Shown: one piece after another, positions 8,804 through 20,100 of the stretch
Position numbering within the stretch: the stretch's first letter is position 1
How the letters are laid out: each line of letters opens with the position of its first letter
From: Mycobacterium sp. GA-2829
Lineage (GTDB): Bacteria; Actinomycetota; Actinomycetes; Mycobacteriales; Mycobacteriaceae
Assembly: GCF_001499965.1 (NCBI RefSeq)
Contig: NZ_LQIT01000008.1
Coordinates: 1 to 64,000 of the forward strand
Reading direction: 5' to 3'
Length of the DNA: 64,000 bases
The notes under the pieces: model-generated
What the model was told of the DNA's origin: nothing
The model's database searches: none
The model's input: the letters and a program-made list of their open reading frames with translations, nothing else
Program-made: the position numbers and the translations under genes

Positions 8804-9460
8804 ATGGCCGGAGGAACGAAGCGTTTGCCCCGCGCGGTGCGCGAGCAACAGATGCTCGACGCGGCCGTGCAGATGTTCTCGGTGAACGGTTACCACGAGA
8901 CGTCGATGGACGCGATCGCCGCCGAGGCGCAGATCTCCAAGCCGATGCTCTACCTGTACTACGGGTCCAAGGAGGAGCTGTTCGGGGCGTGCCTGAACCG
9001 GGAGCTCAGCCGGTTCGTCGACGAGGTGCGCAGCAAGATCGACTTCACCCAGAGCGCGCGCGACCTGTTGCGCACCGCGGTGCTGTCCTTCCTGACCTAC
9101 ATCGACACCAACCGCGCGTCGTGGATCGTGCTGTACACCCAGGCCACCAGTTCGCAGACGTTCGCCCACACCGTGCGGGAAGGCCGCGAGCGGATCATCG
9201 AACTGGTCGGCAAGCTCCTGCAGGAGGGCACCCGGCACCCGGAGCCCGACACCGACTTCGAGATGATGGCGGTCGCACTCGTCGGCGCCGGTGAGGCGAT
9301 CGCCACCCGGGTCAGCACCGGCGACGCCGACGTCCACGAGGCCGCGGAGCTGATGATCAACCTGTTCTGGCGCGGCCTGAAGGGCACCCCGTCGGATGCC
9401 GGCGGGCAGGAGCGCAGCGACCCGGGGATGTCGAAAGACGCCGCGGTCGCGTCCACCTAG
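8804..9460 (+). CDS. TetR-family regulator (Rv0238-like)
   Basis: About 218 aa. The N-terminal TetR helix-turn-helix is clear (AVQMFSVNGYHETSMDAIAAEAQISKP, then LYLYYGSKEELF at residues 45-56). The C-terminal ligand domain is all-helical. The ATG at 8804 has no Shine-Dalgarno; TACCCT at 8792-8797 would fit a -10 box of a leaderless transcript. In M. tuberculosis the TetR gene Rv0238 opens the same htdX-fabG4-fadA2-fadE5 neighbourhood. It is therefore the best local candidate to bind the repeated palindromes at 13270-13296 and 16958-16997 (inference). Its stop overlaps the convergent methyltransferase stop. Confidence 0.85.
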   Translation: MAGGTKRLPRAVREQQMLDAAVQMFSVNGYHETSMDAIAAEAQISKPMLYLYYGSKEELFGACLNRELSRFVDEVRSKIDFTQSARDLLRTAVLSFLTYIDTNRASWIVLYTQATSSQTFAHTVREGRERIIELVGKLLQEGTRHPEPDTDFEMMAVALVGAGEAIATRVSTGDADVHEAAELMINLFWRGLKGTPSDAGGQERSDPGMSKDAAVAST

Positions 9461-10539
9461 ACGGCCGTCGCCTCGATCAGGCTGATCGGCGCGACTGTCG
9501 GCACCACCCGGGTCAACCGGAAACCCGCCTGCGTGAACAACTTTCGATACTCCGCCTTGGTTCGTTCCCGCGCGCCGGTGGCCATCAGCATCTCCAGGTC
9601 GGTCCAGTTGCCGACGAATCTGCCCCCGTGGTCTCCGATGACCAGTTCGGCCAGCAGCACCACGGTGCCCGTATCCGCCGCGGTGCGGATGTTGCGCAGG
9701 ATCGTCAGCGCCTGGTGGTCGGGCCAGTCGTGGATGACGTTCTTGGCGACGTAGGCGTCCCCGCCGGCGGGCACATGGTCGAAGAACGAGCCGGAGACGA
9801 GGTCGACCCGGTCGGCCACCCCATGTCGGCGCAGCAGGTCGGGGGCGCCCTCGATGACCTGGGGGAGGTCGTAGAGGACCCCGCGCGCCGACGGGGTGGC
9901 CGCCAGGATCTCCGCCAGGAACCGGCCGTGCCCGCCGCCGACGTCGACGATCCTGGCGTACGGGCTGAAGTCGTAGGCCGCGGTCACCGCCGCGGCCGAC
10001 GTCTCGGTCAGGTCGGTCATGGCGGCGTTGAAGACCGCGCTCAGGTCCGGGTTCGCCGCCAGGTACTCGAACCCCGGCATCCCCCGCAGCTTCGGCATGG
10101 TGGCCTCGCCGGTGCGGATCGCCTCGCGCAGGTGACTCCAGTGTTCGCGGTGGTCCGGGTGGCCCACGAACCGGGCCATCCCCGCGATCGACATCGGCGC
10201 ACCGGTGCGCAGCGTGGCGCCCAGCGGGTTGAGCGCGTAGCGGCCGTCGCCGCGCCGGGTGAAGATGCCCTCGCCGATCAGCGCCCGCATCAGCCGCGAC
10301 AGCGCATCGGGGTCGGCGTCGACCCGCTGGGCCAGGTCGTACAGGGACAGCGGTCCATCGGCCAGCGCGTCGGCCACCCCGAGGTCGGCGGCCACGGTGA
10401 TGCCCTGCGCCACCCAGGCACCGAAGATCTTCTCCATCATCACCGCAGTCGGCGGCGCGCTGCGCTGATAGCCGCGGTACAGCAGCTGGCGTACCCGGTC
10501 GAGGGTGCGCACCAGCCGAACCGGCGGCACGCGCGTCAT
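9457..10539 (-). CDS. SAM-dependent O-methyltransferase (caffeate/hydroxyneurosporene type)
   Basis: About 360 aa. An N-terminal winged-helix dimerisation domain (residues about 20-110, VADALADGPLSLYDLAQRV) precedes a Rossmann methyltransferase domain. Motif I is VDVGGGHGRFLAEI. The catalytic His region of O-methyltransferases is KNVIHDWPDHQALTIL. The ATG at 10539 overlaps the stop of the upstream secreted-protein gene (ATGA), indicating coupling. The substrate is unknown; such enzymes methylate phenolic or hydroxy groups of small natural products. Confidence 0.85.
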   Translation of the reverse strand: MTRVPPVRLVRTLDRVRQLLYRGYQRSAPPTAVMMEKIFGAWVAQGITVAADLGVADALADGPLSLYDLAQRVDADPDALSRLMRALIGEGIFTRRGDGRYALNPLGATLRTGAPMSIAGMARFVGHPDHREHWSHLREAIRTGEATMPKLRGMPGFEYLAANPDLSAVFNAAMTDLTETSAAAVTAAYDFSPYARIVDVGGGHGRFLAEILAATPSARGVLYDLPQVIEGAPDLLRRHGVADRVDLVSGSFFDHVPAGGDAYVAKNVIHDWPDHQALTILRNIRTAADTGTVVLLAELVIGDHGGRFVGNWTDLEMLMATGARERTKAEYRKLFTQAGFRLTRVVPTVAPISLIEATAV

Positions 10540-10940
10540 GTCGGGGGGACCGCGGTCTGCGGGCCGAGTGGCTGGCACAGCGGCGCCGGCGGCTGACCGG
10601 CCCACCTGCCGCAGCCCCGCCCCGTCGCGGTGTAGCCCACCCCGGGTACGTACGGCGTGAAGAGGACCTGCGCGCTGTCGGTGCCGCGGGACTGCATGCA
10701 CCGGGTGACCGAGCCGTCACCGCTGAGCTGCAGGCACGCCACCGCGAAACCGGGCTCGGCGGGCCAGCCACACTGCGCGGGCGCCACCGTGGCGGATACG
10801 GCGGGCCCCTCGGCGGTGTCCACCACCACCGGGGTCGACAGCGTGTAGGTGCACGGCGGCGGGGGCTGGGCCTGCGCGGCGGCGGTACCCGCGACGGTCA
10901 GCGTCGCGGCCACGGGGAGAACCAGGCCCGCCCGGATCAT
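10536..10940 (-). CDS. Small secreted protein of unknown function
   Basis: About 134 aa. Start chosen at the ATG at 10940 because it begins a classic Sec signal (MIRAGLVLPVAATLTVAGTAAAQAQP, cleavage likely after AQA). The mature part has six cysteines (CTYTL, QCGWP, ACLQL, RCMQS, GRGCGRW, LCQPLG), suggesting three disulphides in an exported domain. I do not recognise the family. It is coupled to the methyltransferase by an ATGA overlap, and a large hairpin separates it from htdX. Confidence 0.75.
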   Translation of the reverse strand: MIRAGLVLPVAATLTVAGTAAAQAQPPPPCTYTLSTPVVVDTAEGPAVSATVAPAQCGWPAEPGFAVACLQLSGDGSVTRCMQSRGTDSAQVLFTPYVPGVGYTATGRGCGRWAGQPPAPLCQPLGPQTAVPPT

Positions 10941-10965
10941 GGCGGAATCGTATGTCCACCGACGC

Positions 10966-11021
10966 CGAGACTGCGGGGAGATCGCGAAATCGCGCGTATC
11001 GGCGATCACTCCGCAGTCTCG
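10966..11021 (-). terminator. Long imperfect inverted repeat after htdX
   Basis: Left arm 10966-10985 (CGAGACTGCGGGGAGATCGC) pairs with 11002-11021 at 18 of 20 positions around a 16-base loop. It begins 5 bases past the htdX stop on the minus strand, so it probably ends the fabG4-htdX transcript. There is no clear U-tract. Confidence 0.6.
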
Positions 11022-11026
11022 ACGGG

Positions 11027-11872
11027 TCAGAGCGGGCGGACGGTACCCGTCAGGTGGGGTTCACCCTTCTTGTTCCGCAGCGTGAGGTCCCAGCCGCCGT
11101 CGGCGGTGCGGTCGACGTACAGACCGGCCTTGGCGGGCAGCACGACCGGTTTGGCGAACTTCACCGAGTACTGGACCGCACCCGGCAGCTGACCCTCGAT
11201 GTTGGCCAGCACCGCGGCCGCCGAGAACATCCCGTGGGCGATCACGGTCGGGAAGCCGAACAGTTTGGCCGCAAGGGGATTCGTGTGGATCGGGTTGTGG
11301 TCGCCGCCGACGGAGGCGTAGTGGCGGATCTGCCCCGCGGTGATGTTCAGCAGGGCATTCGGCGGCCCGAGTTTCGGCGGCTTCTGCGGCGGCGGTTTGG
11401 GCTGGTCCGACAGACTGGTCCGCTGCTGGTGCAGGAACGTCGTCACCTGATGCCACGCCGGTTCGTTGCCGACCTTCACGTCGGTGATGACGTCGACCAG
11501 CAGACCGCGCCGGTGTTCGCGCATGTTCTCCGCGTGCACCTGTGCCGACACGGTGTCGCGGACCGAGATCGGCCGGTGCTGGGTGATGTGGTTCTCGATG
11601 TGCACCGAACCCATTGCGGCGAAAGGGAAATCGAAGCCGGTGATCAGTTCCATCACCGTCGGGAACGTCAGCGCGAAGGGATACGTCAGCGGCACGGTGT
11701 CGCCGAACTGCAGCCCGGTCACCGCGGCGTACTGCGCGACGGTGGCCGGATCGATCGTCAGGTCCTCGACGGCCAGCGTGCGCTCGGGCAGTGAATCGCC
11801 GCGCGGTACGAACGGCAGCGCACCGGCGACCGCCATCAACAGGTTTCGCGCCCCGCTGGGCTGTCCACTCAT
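11027..11872 (-). CDS. htdX: MaoC-like (R)-3-hydroxyacyl dehydratase HtdX
   Basis: About 281 aa, the length of M. tuberculosis HtdX (Rv0241c). It is a double-hotdog protein: the N-terminal half lacks the active site, and the C-terminal half carries the hydratase-2 motif YASVGGDHNPIH followed by AHGMFSAAAVL, giving the Asp/His dyad. It hydrates or dehydrates 3-hydroxyacyl thioesters in fatty-acid elongation or breakdown. It follows fabG4 with one base between them, so the two are cotranscribed. Ketoreductase and dehydratase are consecutive steps. Confidence 0.9.
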   Translation of the reverse strand: MSGQPSGARNLLMAVAGALPFVPRGDSLPERTLAVEDLTIDPATVAQYAAVTGLQFGDTVPLTYPFALTFPTVMELITGFDFPFAAMGSVHIENHITQHRPISVRDTVSAQVHAENMREHRRGLLVDVITDVKVGNEPAWHQVTTFLHQQRTSLSDQPKPPPQKPPKLGPPNALLNITAGQIRHYASVGGDHNPIHTNPLAAKLFGFPTVIAHGMFSAAAVLANIEGQLPGAVQYSVKFAKPVVLPAKAGLYVDRTADGGWDLTLRNKKGEPHLTGTVRPL

Positions 11873-11873
11873 G

Positions 11874-13226
<1,353 letters not shown>

Positions 13227-13268
13227 TTCAGCTGCCTTTCGTCTGCGGAGTGGAGGTCCCACCCTGAA

Positions 13269-13296
13269 CTTACTCCTGAGTAAGAACGGTGGGTAA
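13269..13296. promoter_or_regulatory. Operator-like palindromes between fabG4 and fadA2
   Basis: A perfect 16-base palindrome CTTACTCCTGAGTAAG at 13269-13284 is followed at once by a related half-site CGGTGGGTAA (13287-13296). Both match, in either orientation, the sites upstream of fadE5: TTACTGGTGGGTAA is the reverse complement of 16959-16972 and agrees with TTACTCCTGAGTAA at 11 of 14 bases. Position in the divergent promoter suggests a TetR-type repressor site serving fabG4-htdX and fadA2. Confidence 0.65.
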
Positions 13297-13336
13297 TATC
13301 GGGCATTAGATAACCGGAACGACAGTGGAGGCAAAC

Positions 13337-14638
13337 GTGGCTGAGAGCAGAAGCATGCGGCGGGTGGCCGTCCTCGGCGGCAACCGGATTCCGTTCGCCC
13401 GGTCCGACGGCGCCTACGCGAACGCGTCCAATCAGGACATGTTCACCGCGGCGCTGGGTGGGCTGATCGACCGGTACAACCTGCACGGCGAGAAGCTGGG
13501 CGCGGTCATCGGCGGTGCGGTGCTCAAGCACAGCCGCGACTTCAACCTGATGCGCGAATGCGTGCTGGGCAGCGCGCTGTCGTCGTACACCCCCGCCTTC
13601 GACATCCAGCAAGCCTGCGGCACCGGGCTGCAGGCCACGATCGCCGCGGCCGACGGGATCGCCGCCGGGCGGTACGAGTCGGCGGCCGCGGGCGGTGTGG
13701 ACACCACCTCCGACGCCCCGATCGCGTTCGGTGACGACCTGCGCAAGACGCTGCTCGGGCTGCGCCGGGCCAAGTCGAACGTCGACCGGCTCAAACTCGT
13801 CGGCAAGCTGCCCGCCGCGGTCGGCATCGAGATCCCCGTCAACAGTGAACCGCGCACCGGGATGTCGATGGGGGAGCACGCCGCCATCACCGCCAAGGAG
13901 ATGGGCATCAAGCGCGTCGACCAGGACGAACTGGCCGCGGCCAGCCACCGCAACATGGCCGCCGCCTACGAGCGCGGCTTCTTCGACGACCTCGTCACCC
14001 CGTTCCTCGGCGTCTACCGCGACAACAACCTGCGCGCGGATTCGTCGGCCGAGAAGCTCGCCAAACTCAAGCCGGTGTTCGGCGTCCGCCACGGCGACGC
14101 GACGATGACCGCGGGCAACTCCACCCCGCTGACCGACGGTGCCTCGGTGGCGCTGCTGGCGTCCGAGGACTGGGCCGAGCAGCACTCCGTCGAACCCCTC
14201 GCCTACTACGTCGACGGCGAGAGCGCGGCGGTCGACTACGTCAACGGCCGCGACGGGCTGCTGATGGCGCCGACGTACGCGGTGCCGCGACTGCTGGCCC
14301 GCAACGGCCTGACGCTGCAGGACTTCGACTTCTACGAGATCCACGAGGCGTTCGCCTCCGTGGTGCTGGCCCATCTGCAGGCGTGGGAGTCCGAGGAGTA
14401 CTGCAAGGAGCGCCTCGGCCTCGACAGTGCGCTGGGCGCGATCGACCGCAGCAAGCTGAACGTCAACGGATCGTCGCTGGCGGCCGGCCACCCGTTCGCC
14501 GCGACCGGCGGGCGGATCGTGGCCCAGATGGCCAAGCAGCTCGCGGAGAAGAAGCAGCAGACCGGTCAGCCGGCGCGTGGACTCATCTCCATCTGCGCCG
14601 CCGGTGGCCAGGGCGTGGCCGCGATCCTCGAGGCCTGA
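13337..14638 (+). CDS. fadA2: Acetyl-CoA acetyltransferase (thiolase) FadA2
   Basis: About 433 aa thiolase (Rv0243 is 440). Nucleophilic Cys94 lies in [11 protein letters not shown]. Further active-site motifs are [20 protein letters not shown] and the C-terminal CAAGGQGVA. It performs thiolytic cleavage or Claisen condensation of acyl-CoA, a beta-oxidation end step. The GTG at 13337 is chosen because TGGAGG lies 5 bases upstream; the GTG at 13325 falls inside that ribosome site. Divergent from fabG4-htdX and convergent with fadE5. Confidence 0.92.
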   Translation: MAESRSMRRVAVLGGNRIPFARSDGAYANASNQDMFTAALGGLIDRYNLHGEKLGAVIGGAVLKHSRDFNLMRECVLGSALSSYTPAFDIQQACGTGLQATIAAADGIAAGRYESAAAGGVDTTSDAPIAFGDDLRKTLLGLRRAKSNVDRLKLVGKLPAAVGIEIPVNSEPRTGMSMGEHAAITAKEMGIKRVDQDELAAASHRNMAAAYERGFFDDLVTPFLGVYRDNNLRADSSAEKLAKLKPVFGVRHGDATMTAGNSTPLTDGASVALLASEDWAEQHSVEPLAYYVDGESAAVDYVNGRDGLLMAPTYAVPRLLARNGLTLQDFDFYEIHEAFASVVLAHLQAWESEEYCKERLGLDSALGAIDRSKLNVNGSSLAAGHPFAATGGRIVAQMAKQLAEKKQQTGQPARGLISICAAGGQGVAAILEA

Positions 14639-14707
14639 CCAGCCCGCCGAAATTTTCCGCGGGACCGTGTAACGCCGCCTCGCGCACGGTCGATACACCG
14701 GGTAGCT

Positions 14708-14747
14708 CCGTGTTGCCGTCTGACCCCCCGACCCGACGGCAACACGG
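14708..14747 (+). terminator. Hairpin after fadA2
   Basis: Perfect 13-bp stem CCGTGTTGCCGTC / GACGGCAACACGG (14708-14720 and 14735-14747) around a 14-base loop, extendable by three more pairs including one G-U. It lies 70 bases past the fadA2 stop, with no U-tract. Probable fadA2 terminator. Confidence 0.6.
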
Positions 14748-14954
14748 GGCCACCACTTTCCTGCGATTCGATTTACCGCACCTCTGGTCTGAGGGGAATC
14801 AGAGGCGTAAAGTCGGTCGCACGACGGGTTCGGGAGTGACAGATCCAAATAGCCGGTGCAGGGGTGAACAACCGGCGGCGCGAGACACAGTGAGAAGACG
14901 CCCCCAATGTCCTCCCGGACCCGCCCTTGTTTCTCAGCCAGCCCTCCTTTCCTA

Positions 14955-15016
14955 CGCGAGCAGACAGAGATTCGCGCTGTTCGGACGCTGTGCACGCGAA
15001 TCTGCGTCTGCTCGCG
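14955..15016. repeat. 22-bp imperfect inverted repeat
   Basis: The arm at 14955-14976, from CGCGAGCAGACAGAGATTCGCG inward, pairs with 14995-15016 at 20 of 22 positions, with an 18-base spacer. It lies between the fadA2 and fadE5 terminator hairpins. It could be an extra terminator or a dispersed mycobacterial intergenic repeat. Confidence 0.55.
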
Positions 15017-15030
15017 CTGAACCATCACAA

Positions 15031-15056
15031 AAGGCCCCCGCCGTGGCGGGGGCCTT
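15031..15056 (-). terminator. Intrinsic terminator of fadE5
   Basis: A GC-rich stem AAGGCCCCCGCC / GGCGGGGGCCTT (15031-15042 and 15045-15056), 12 pairs at most with a tight loop. Read on the minus strand it is followed by TTTTGTG, 15 bases after the fadE5 stop: a textbook rho-independent terminator. It can also act on rightward transcripts. Confidence 0.85.
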
Positions 15057-15070
15057 CTGCGTGAAAGGGA

Positions 15071-16906
15071 TCAGAACGCGGCTTCGTCGAGCTCCATGAT
15101 CTCGTTGTCGAGGTTCTCGACGATCTGGCGGGTGCTGGTCAGCAGCGGCAGGAAGTTCTTCGCGAAGAACGACGCGACCGCGAGCTTGCCCTCGTAAAAC
15201 GACTTGTCCGCACCGGTGGCGCCGGCGTCGAGCGCCTCGATCGCCACGGCGGCCTGCTTCTGCAGCAGCCAGCCGATGACGAGGTCACCGACGCTCATCA
15301 GGAACCGGACCGAACCGAGGCCGACCTTGTACAGCTCCTTCGAGTCCTCCTGAGAACCCATCAGGTAGCCGGTCAGCGTGGCCGCCATCGCCTGGACGTC
15401 GGTCAGCGCGGTCGCGAGCAGCGCACGCTCGGCCTTGAGCCGGCCGTTGCCCGTCTCGGACTTCACGAACTCCTCGATCTGGCCCGCCACGTGCGCCAGC
15501 GCCACACCCTTGTCGCGGACGATCTTGCGGAAGAAGAAGTCCTGCGCCTGGATGGCGGTGGTGCCCTCGTAGAGCGAGTCGATCTTGGCGTCGCGGATGT
15601 ACTGCTCGATCGGGTAGTCCTGCAGGAAGCCGGAGCCACCGAAGGTCTGCAGGCTCTCGGTGAGCTTGGCGTACGCCTGCTCGGAACCCACACCCTTGAC
15701 GATCGGGAGCATCAGGTCGTTGACCTTGACCGCGAGGTCGGGCTCGATGCCGTGCAGCGCCTTGGCCACATCCGCGTCCTGGTGGGTCGCGGTGAACAGG
15801 TACAGGGCGCGCAGACCCTCGGCGTAGGCCTTCTGGGTCATCAGCGAGCGACGCACGTCCGGGTGGTGCGTGATGGTCACGCGCGGAGCGGTCTTGTCGG
15901 TCATCTGGGTCATGTCGGCGCCCTGGACGCGGTCCTTGGCGTACTCGAGCGCGTTGAGGTAGCCGGTCGACAGCGTGGCGATCGCCTTGGTGCCCACCAT
16001 CATTCGGGCCTGCTCGATGACGTCGAACATCTGCGCGATGCCGTCGTGCACCTCGCCGACGAGCCAGCCCTTGGCCGGGACACCGTGCTGGCCGAAGGTC
16101 AGCTCACAGGTGGCCGAGACCTTCAGGCCCATCTTGTGCTCGACGTTGGTGACGAAGACGCCGTTGCGCTCGCCCAGTTCACCGGTCTCCGGGTCGAAGT
16201 GGAACTTCGGTACGAAGAACAGCGACAGACCCTTGGTGCCGGGGCCTGCGCCCTCGGGGCGGGCCAGCACCAGATGCATGATGTTCTCGAACAGGTCGTC
16301 GGAGTCGGCCGAGGTGATGAACCGCTTGACGCCGTCGATGTGCCAGGTGCCGTCGGGCTGCTGGACGGCCTTGGTGCGGCCCGCGCCGACGTCGGAGCCG
16401 GCGTCGGGCTCGGTGAGCACCATGGTGGCGCCCCAGTTGTGTTCGGCGGCCAACTTGGCCCACTTCTTCTGCTCGTCGGTGCCGTTGTCGTAGAAGATCT
16501 GCGCCATACCGCCGCCCATGGCGTACATGTACGCGGCCGGGTTCGCGCCGAGGACGTGCTCGATCAGGGCCCACTGCAGGGCGCGGGGCATCGGCATACC
16601 GCCGAGCTCCTCCTTCATACCGGCCTTGTCCCAGCCGGCGTCGAACAGCGCGCGCATCGACTTCTTGAAGCCCTCGGGGAGCGTCACGGTGTGGGTCTCG
16701 GGGTCGAAGACCGGGGGATTGCGGTCGCCCTCGACGAACGACTCGGCGATCGGGCCCTCGGCCAGGCGAGCCATCTCGCCGAGCATCTCCTTGGCCGTGT
16801 CGGCGTCCAGGTCGGTGAAGTCGCCCTGGCCGAGCGCCTTGTCGACGCCGAACACCTCGAACAGGTTGAAGACCTGATCCCGGACGTTGCTCTTGTAGTG
16901 GCTCAC
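15071..16906 (-). CDS. fadE5: Acyl-CoA dehydrogenase FadE5
   Basis: About 611 aa, exactly the length of M. tuberculosis FadE5 (Rv0244c). It is a long-form acyl-CoA dehydrogenase with an extra C-terminal domain. Visible are the FAD/substrate region [29 protein letters not shown], the helical domain with [23 protein letters not shown], and [16 protein letters not shown]. It catalyses alpha,beta-dehydrogenation of acyl-CoA, the first beta-oxidation step. The GTG start ([11 protein letters not shown]) follows a GAGGAGGC ribosome site; an upstream GTG at 16966 would overlap the operator palindrome. The promoter carries two operator-like palindromes and a CRP-like site further upstream. Confidence 0.93.
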   Translation of the reverse strand: MSHYKSNVRDQVFNLFEVFGVDKALGQGDFTDLDADTAKEMLGEMARLAEGPIAESFVEGDRNPPVFDPETHTVTLPEGFKKSMRALFDAGWDKAGMKEELGGMPMPRALQWALIEHVLGANPAAYMYAMGGGMAQIFYDNGTDEQKKWAKLAAEHNWGATMVLTEPDAGSDVGAGRTKAVQQPDGTWHIDGVKRFITSADSDDLFENIMHLVLARPEGAGPGTKGLSLFFVPKFHFDPETGELGERNGVFVTNVEHKMGLKVSATCELTFGQHGVPAKGWLVGEVHDGIAQMFDVIEQARMMVGTKAIATLSTGYLNALEYAKDRVQGADMTQMTDKTAPRVTITHHPDVRRSLMTQKAYAEGLRALYLFTATHQDADVAKALHGIEPDLAVKVNDLMLPIVKGVGSEQAYAKLTESLQTFGGSGFLQDYPIEQYIRDAKIDSLYEGTTAIQAQDFFFRKIVRDKGVALAHVAGQIEEFVKSETGNGRLKAERALLATALTDVQAMAATLTGYLMGSQEDSKELYKVGLGSVRFLMSVGDLVIGWLLQKQAAVAIEALDAGATGADKSFYEGKLAVASFFAKNFLPLLTSTRQIVENLDNEIMELDEAAF

Positions 16907-16957
16907 GTTGCCTCCTCGATGAGAAATGCCACAGCTCGGTTGGGTACTTTTCGCTAA

Positions 16958-16997
16958 GTTACCCACCAGTAACTGCCGCGACTATACCCACCGGTAA
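16958..16997 (-). promoter_or_regulatory. Paired operator-like palindromes upstream of fadE5
   Basis: GTTACCCACCAGTAAC (16958-16973) and ATACCCACCGGTAA (16984-16997) agree at 12 of 14 core bases and are spaced 25 bases start to start, on about the same helix face. They match the fabG4/fadA2 operators. The first site ends about 52 bases before the fadE5 start codon, a position suited to repression. Confidence 0.65.
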
Positions 16998-17107
16998 CTA
17001 CAACTCAAACCCCCTGCCGGCAATTCCTCCGACCGGGGTAACCACCTGGTTGGTAGGGCCACCGGAAATCGCAGTTGACACATGTCTGACCGGCACATAC
17101 GCCCCAA

Positions 17108-17123
17108 TGTGATTTTGATCACG
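17108..17123. promoter_or_regulatory. CRP-like binding site
   Basis: TGTGATTTTGATCACG matches the CRP consensus TGTGA-N6-TCACA at 9 of 10 defined bases and is a near-perfect palindrome. It lies 34 bases past the kinase-cyclase stop and about 200 bases upstream of fadE5 (minus strand), so fadE5 is the likely target. Confidence 0.6.
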
Positions 17124-17156
17124 CAACGTAAAGGCGGCGTATGCGGGCCGTCGCAG

Positions 17157-20100
17157 TCACCGCAGCAGCGACCGTGCGCGCCGCAGCTCAGGGAGGGTGC
17201 CCTCGCCCGTCGGCCCGTCGTCCGAGAAGCGTTCGAGGGCCGCAGCCAGCACGCCGCGCGCTGCGGAACCGCGCACGTCGTGGTCGTCGAGGGCGGCACG
17301 CAACTCCATCAGCGGAACGTCCTGCTCGCGAGCGATTCGTCGTGCCGCCGCCAGGTCCGCGGTGCGGTCGGCGTCGTCGGCGCGGGTGCGCGCCCGCGCG
17401 CGCAGCAGTTCGGCGTCGTGGAAGTGCATGCCCGTGTCGGCGGCGATGCGCAGACCCGTCTCGATCCGCTGCCGCGCCTCGTCGTGGCGGCCCGCCGCGG
17501 TCAGCAGTTTCGCGAGGACGCAGTCGTAATGGGTCTGGTAGATGTACAGGCCCACCGCGCGCCAGAAGTCGACGGCCTGGGTCATCGCCGTGATCAGCGC
17601 CTCGAGTGCGGTGCGGTCGGGGGCCGGAGTGTGCAGCGCCATCTCGGCGTCGACCATGCACTGTTCGGTCGTCCCGAACAGCTGCCAGAAGTCGAAGCCG
17701 TGGTCTTCGGACCGGCGGATCATCTCGGCGACCAGTGCGCGCGCCCGGTCGAACTGACCGGCGTCCACGCGCATCCAGATCTCCATGTCGATCGCGTTGA
17801 CGACGTTGTACGCCGCCAGCGGGGCGCCCAGCCCGTCGGCCCGTCGCCGCGCGGCGGCGGTGGCGGCCTCCGCGCCCGCGAGGTCGCCGCGCCACAGCCG
17901 GTCCATCGCGAGATGTTCGTGCGCCATCGCCACCGGATCGTGCGGGACGTACCACAGCTCACCCATGCGCTGGCGGTCCTCGAGTGCCACACTCTCCAGC
18001 GCCTTCGCGAAATGTGCACGGGCAGTGGGCATCTGACCGCGGACGAACGCGATCGTGCCCAGCGCACCGTTGACCGAAGGGCGGAGCCATTCTCTGCCCA
18101 TGTCCGGTGCCGACTCGACGAGCTCCAGGATCTGGGCGGCGCGGTCGAGATCGGCACGCGACACGTAGTAGCTGCACACCGAGATCAACGTGGAGCAGAC
18201 CTCGTCGTCGTGCAGATCGGTGCCCGCCAACTGCAGGCAACGCTCGAAATCGTCGGCGACGGAGACACTTTGGTATCCCTCCATCGCCGCGGCGAGGAAT
18301 CCGCGCTCCAGTCGCGGCCGGATCTCGAGGCGGTCACGGGCGGCGTCGGGCGGGCTCTTCTCGAGTTCGGACAGCGCGTGGCTGAGGTAGGTGCGGGCCT
18401 CGGGCAGTGCGCCGCGGAGCCGGGCGGCCGCCGACGCCTCGCGGTAGGCCGCCGCGGCGTCGGCGTACCGCTCGGCGCTCTCGTAGTGCGCGGCGACCAG
18501 CCGCCAGTCGGGGTCGCCCGCGGCGCGGCCCGTCAACGCGTCGGCGACCCGGCCGTGCAGATCCCGTCGGACGCTGGGCGGAGCCAACTCCGCGGCGACC
18601 TCGCGCAGCAGTTCGTGGCGGAACCGCCAACCGCCCGCGCCCTGCGGTTCGAGCACCTGCGCGTCTTCGAGCTCGTCGATCACGTCGTCGACGTCGTCCT
18701 CGGCCAGCCCGCACACCGCGATCAGCAATCCGCGGTCGACCTGACGCCCGATGACGGCGGCCGCCTCGACGACCGGCACCACGTTGGGCCGCGCGAGGAG
18801 GCGGGCGAACAACGGCTCGTACAGCGGATCCGGCACCGGCGGGCGGTTCTCCTCGGGACCGGTCTGGCCCAGGCCGCTGACCACCTGCTCGACGTAGAAC
18901 GGGATACCGTCGCAGCGTTCGCGCACCGCGGCGCACTCCTCTGCGGTGACCGTCGGATCGAGTGCCGCGATCAGCGTGTCCACCTCGTCGTCGGACAGCG
19001 GGTCCAGGTCGAGGATCTTGGCGGGCCAGTCACCGGGCAGCCAGGTCCCGTGGCGGCCGGTGACCACCACCAGGAGCCGGCCGTCGGCGGCCCGCAACAC
19101 GTCCGCGATCAACTCGAGCGTCGACGGGTCGAGCCAGTGCCCGTCCTCGACGACGATCAGGCCGGGCGCCCCGCTCAGGCAGGCCGTCAGGTACCGCGCC
19201 ACCGCGGCGCCGATCGCCTCCTGCAGTCGGCGGCCCTCGAACGGCGACATCTCGTATCCGGACTCCGGACCGAGGCCCATCACGGGCGCCAACAGGCTCA
19301 CATCCGTTCCCGGATCCAGACCCCGCGCGGCGAGTTCGGCCCGGAGCAGATCCACACACCGCGCCGGGGCGGTCATCCGGTCGACACCGCAGCGGCGCTC
19401 CAGCAGCACACGCACCGGGTGCAGTCCGACATCGGTGTGGAACGGCGAGCCCGCCAGCTCGACGACCACCCCGCCGTCGTCGGCCACCAGGTCGATCACC
19501 GCGGCGACCAGCCTGCTCTTACCGATCCCGGCCTCACCCCGGATCACCACCGCGGGTGTGGTCAGCGTCTCGGCCTGTGCCCGCACCCACCCCCGGCGCA
19601 GCCGGGCGAGCTCGCGTTCGCGCCCCACCAGTGGGCCGCTGTGTCCGCGGGACGTCTCCGCGCGTTCGCCCACCACCCGCGAGTGGCTGACCAGACCCTT
19701 GATGCCCTTCACCGGCGCAGGCGGCAGCGCTTCCAGTTCGAAGGTGTCCTTGACCAGCGCCTCCACCGAATCCGACACCACCACGGTGCCCGGTGGCGCG
19801 AGCCCCGAGACCCGCGCCGCCATGTTGGCGGCCAGCCCGAACACATCGTCCTGCGCGGTGTCGAGGTAGACCAGCCCCCGGTGGACGCCGACCCGCACGT
19901 CGATGCGAAGGCCGAAACGGCGTTCGGCCTGCTCGCTCAGCCGCGCGACGTCGCGGGTGATCTCCAGCCCGGCCTGCACCGCGCGGCGCACGTCGTTCTC
20001 GTGGGCGACGGGATAGCCGAAGACGACGAGCAGACCGTCGCCCTTGGTCGATCCGATATGGCCCTCGTATTTGCCGACGATGCGCAGCACCTGCTGCCGG

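Larger units (their letters stand above)
14639..15070. other. Intergenic region between convergent fadA2 and fadE5
   Basis: The 432 bases between convergent stops contain no convincing gene. They hold three separate strong inverted repeats (14708-14747, 14955-15016, 15031-15056; listed separately) that would terminate transcription from both sides. The sequence between them shows nothing recognisable. Confidence 0.7.
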
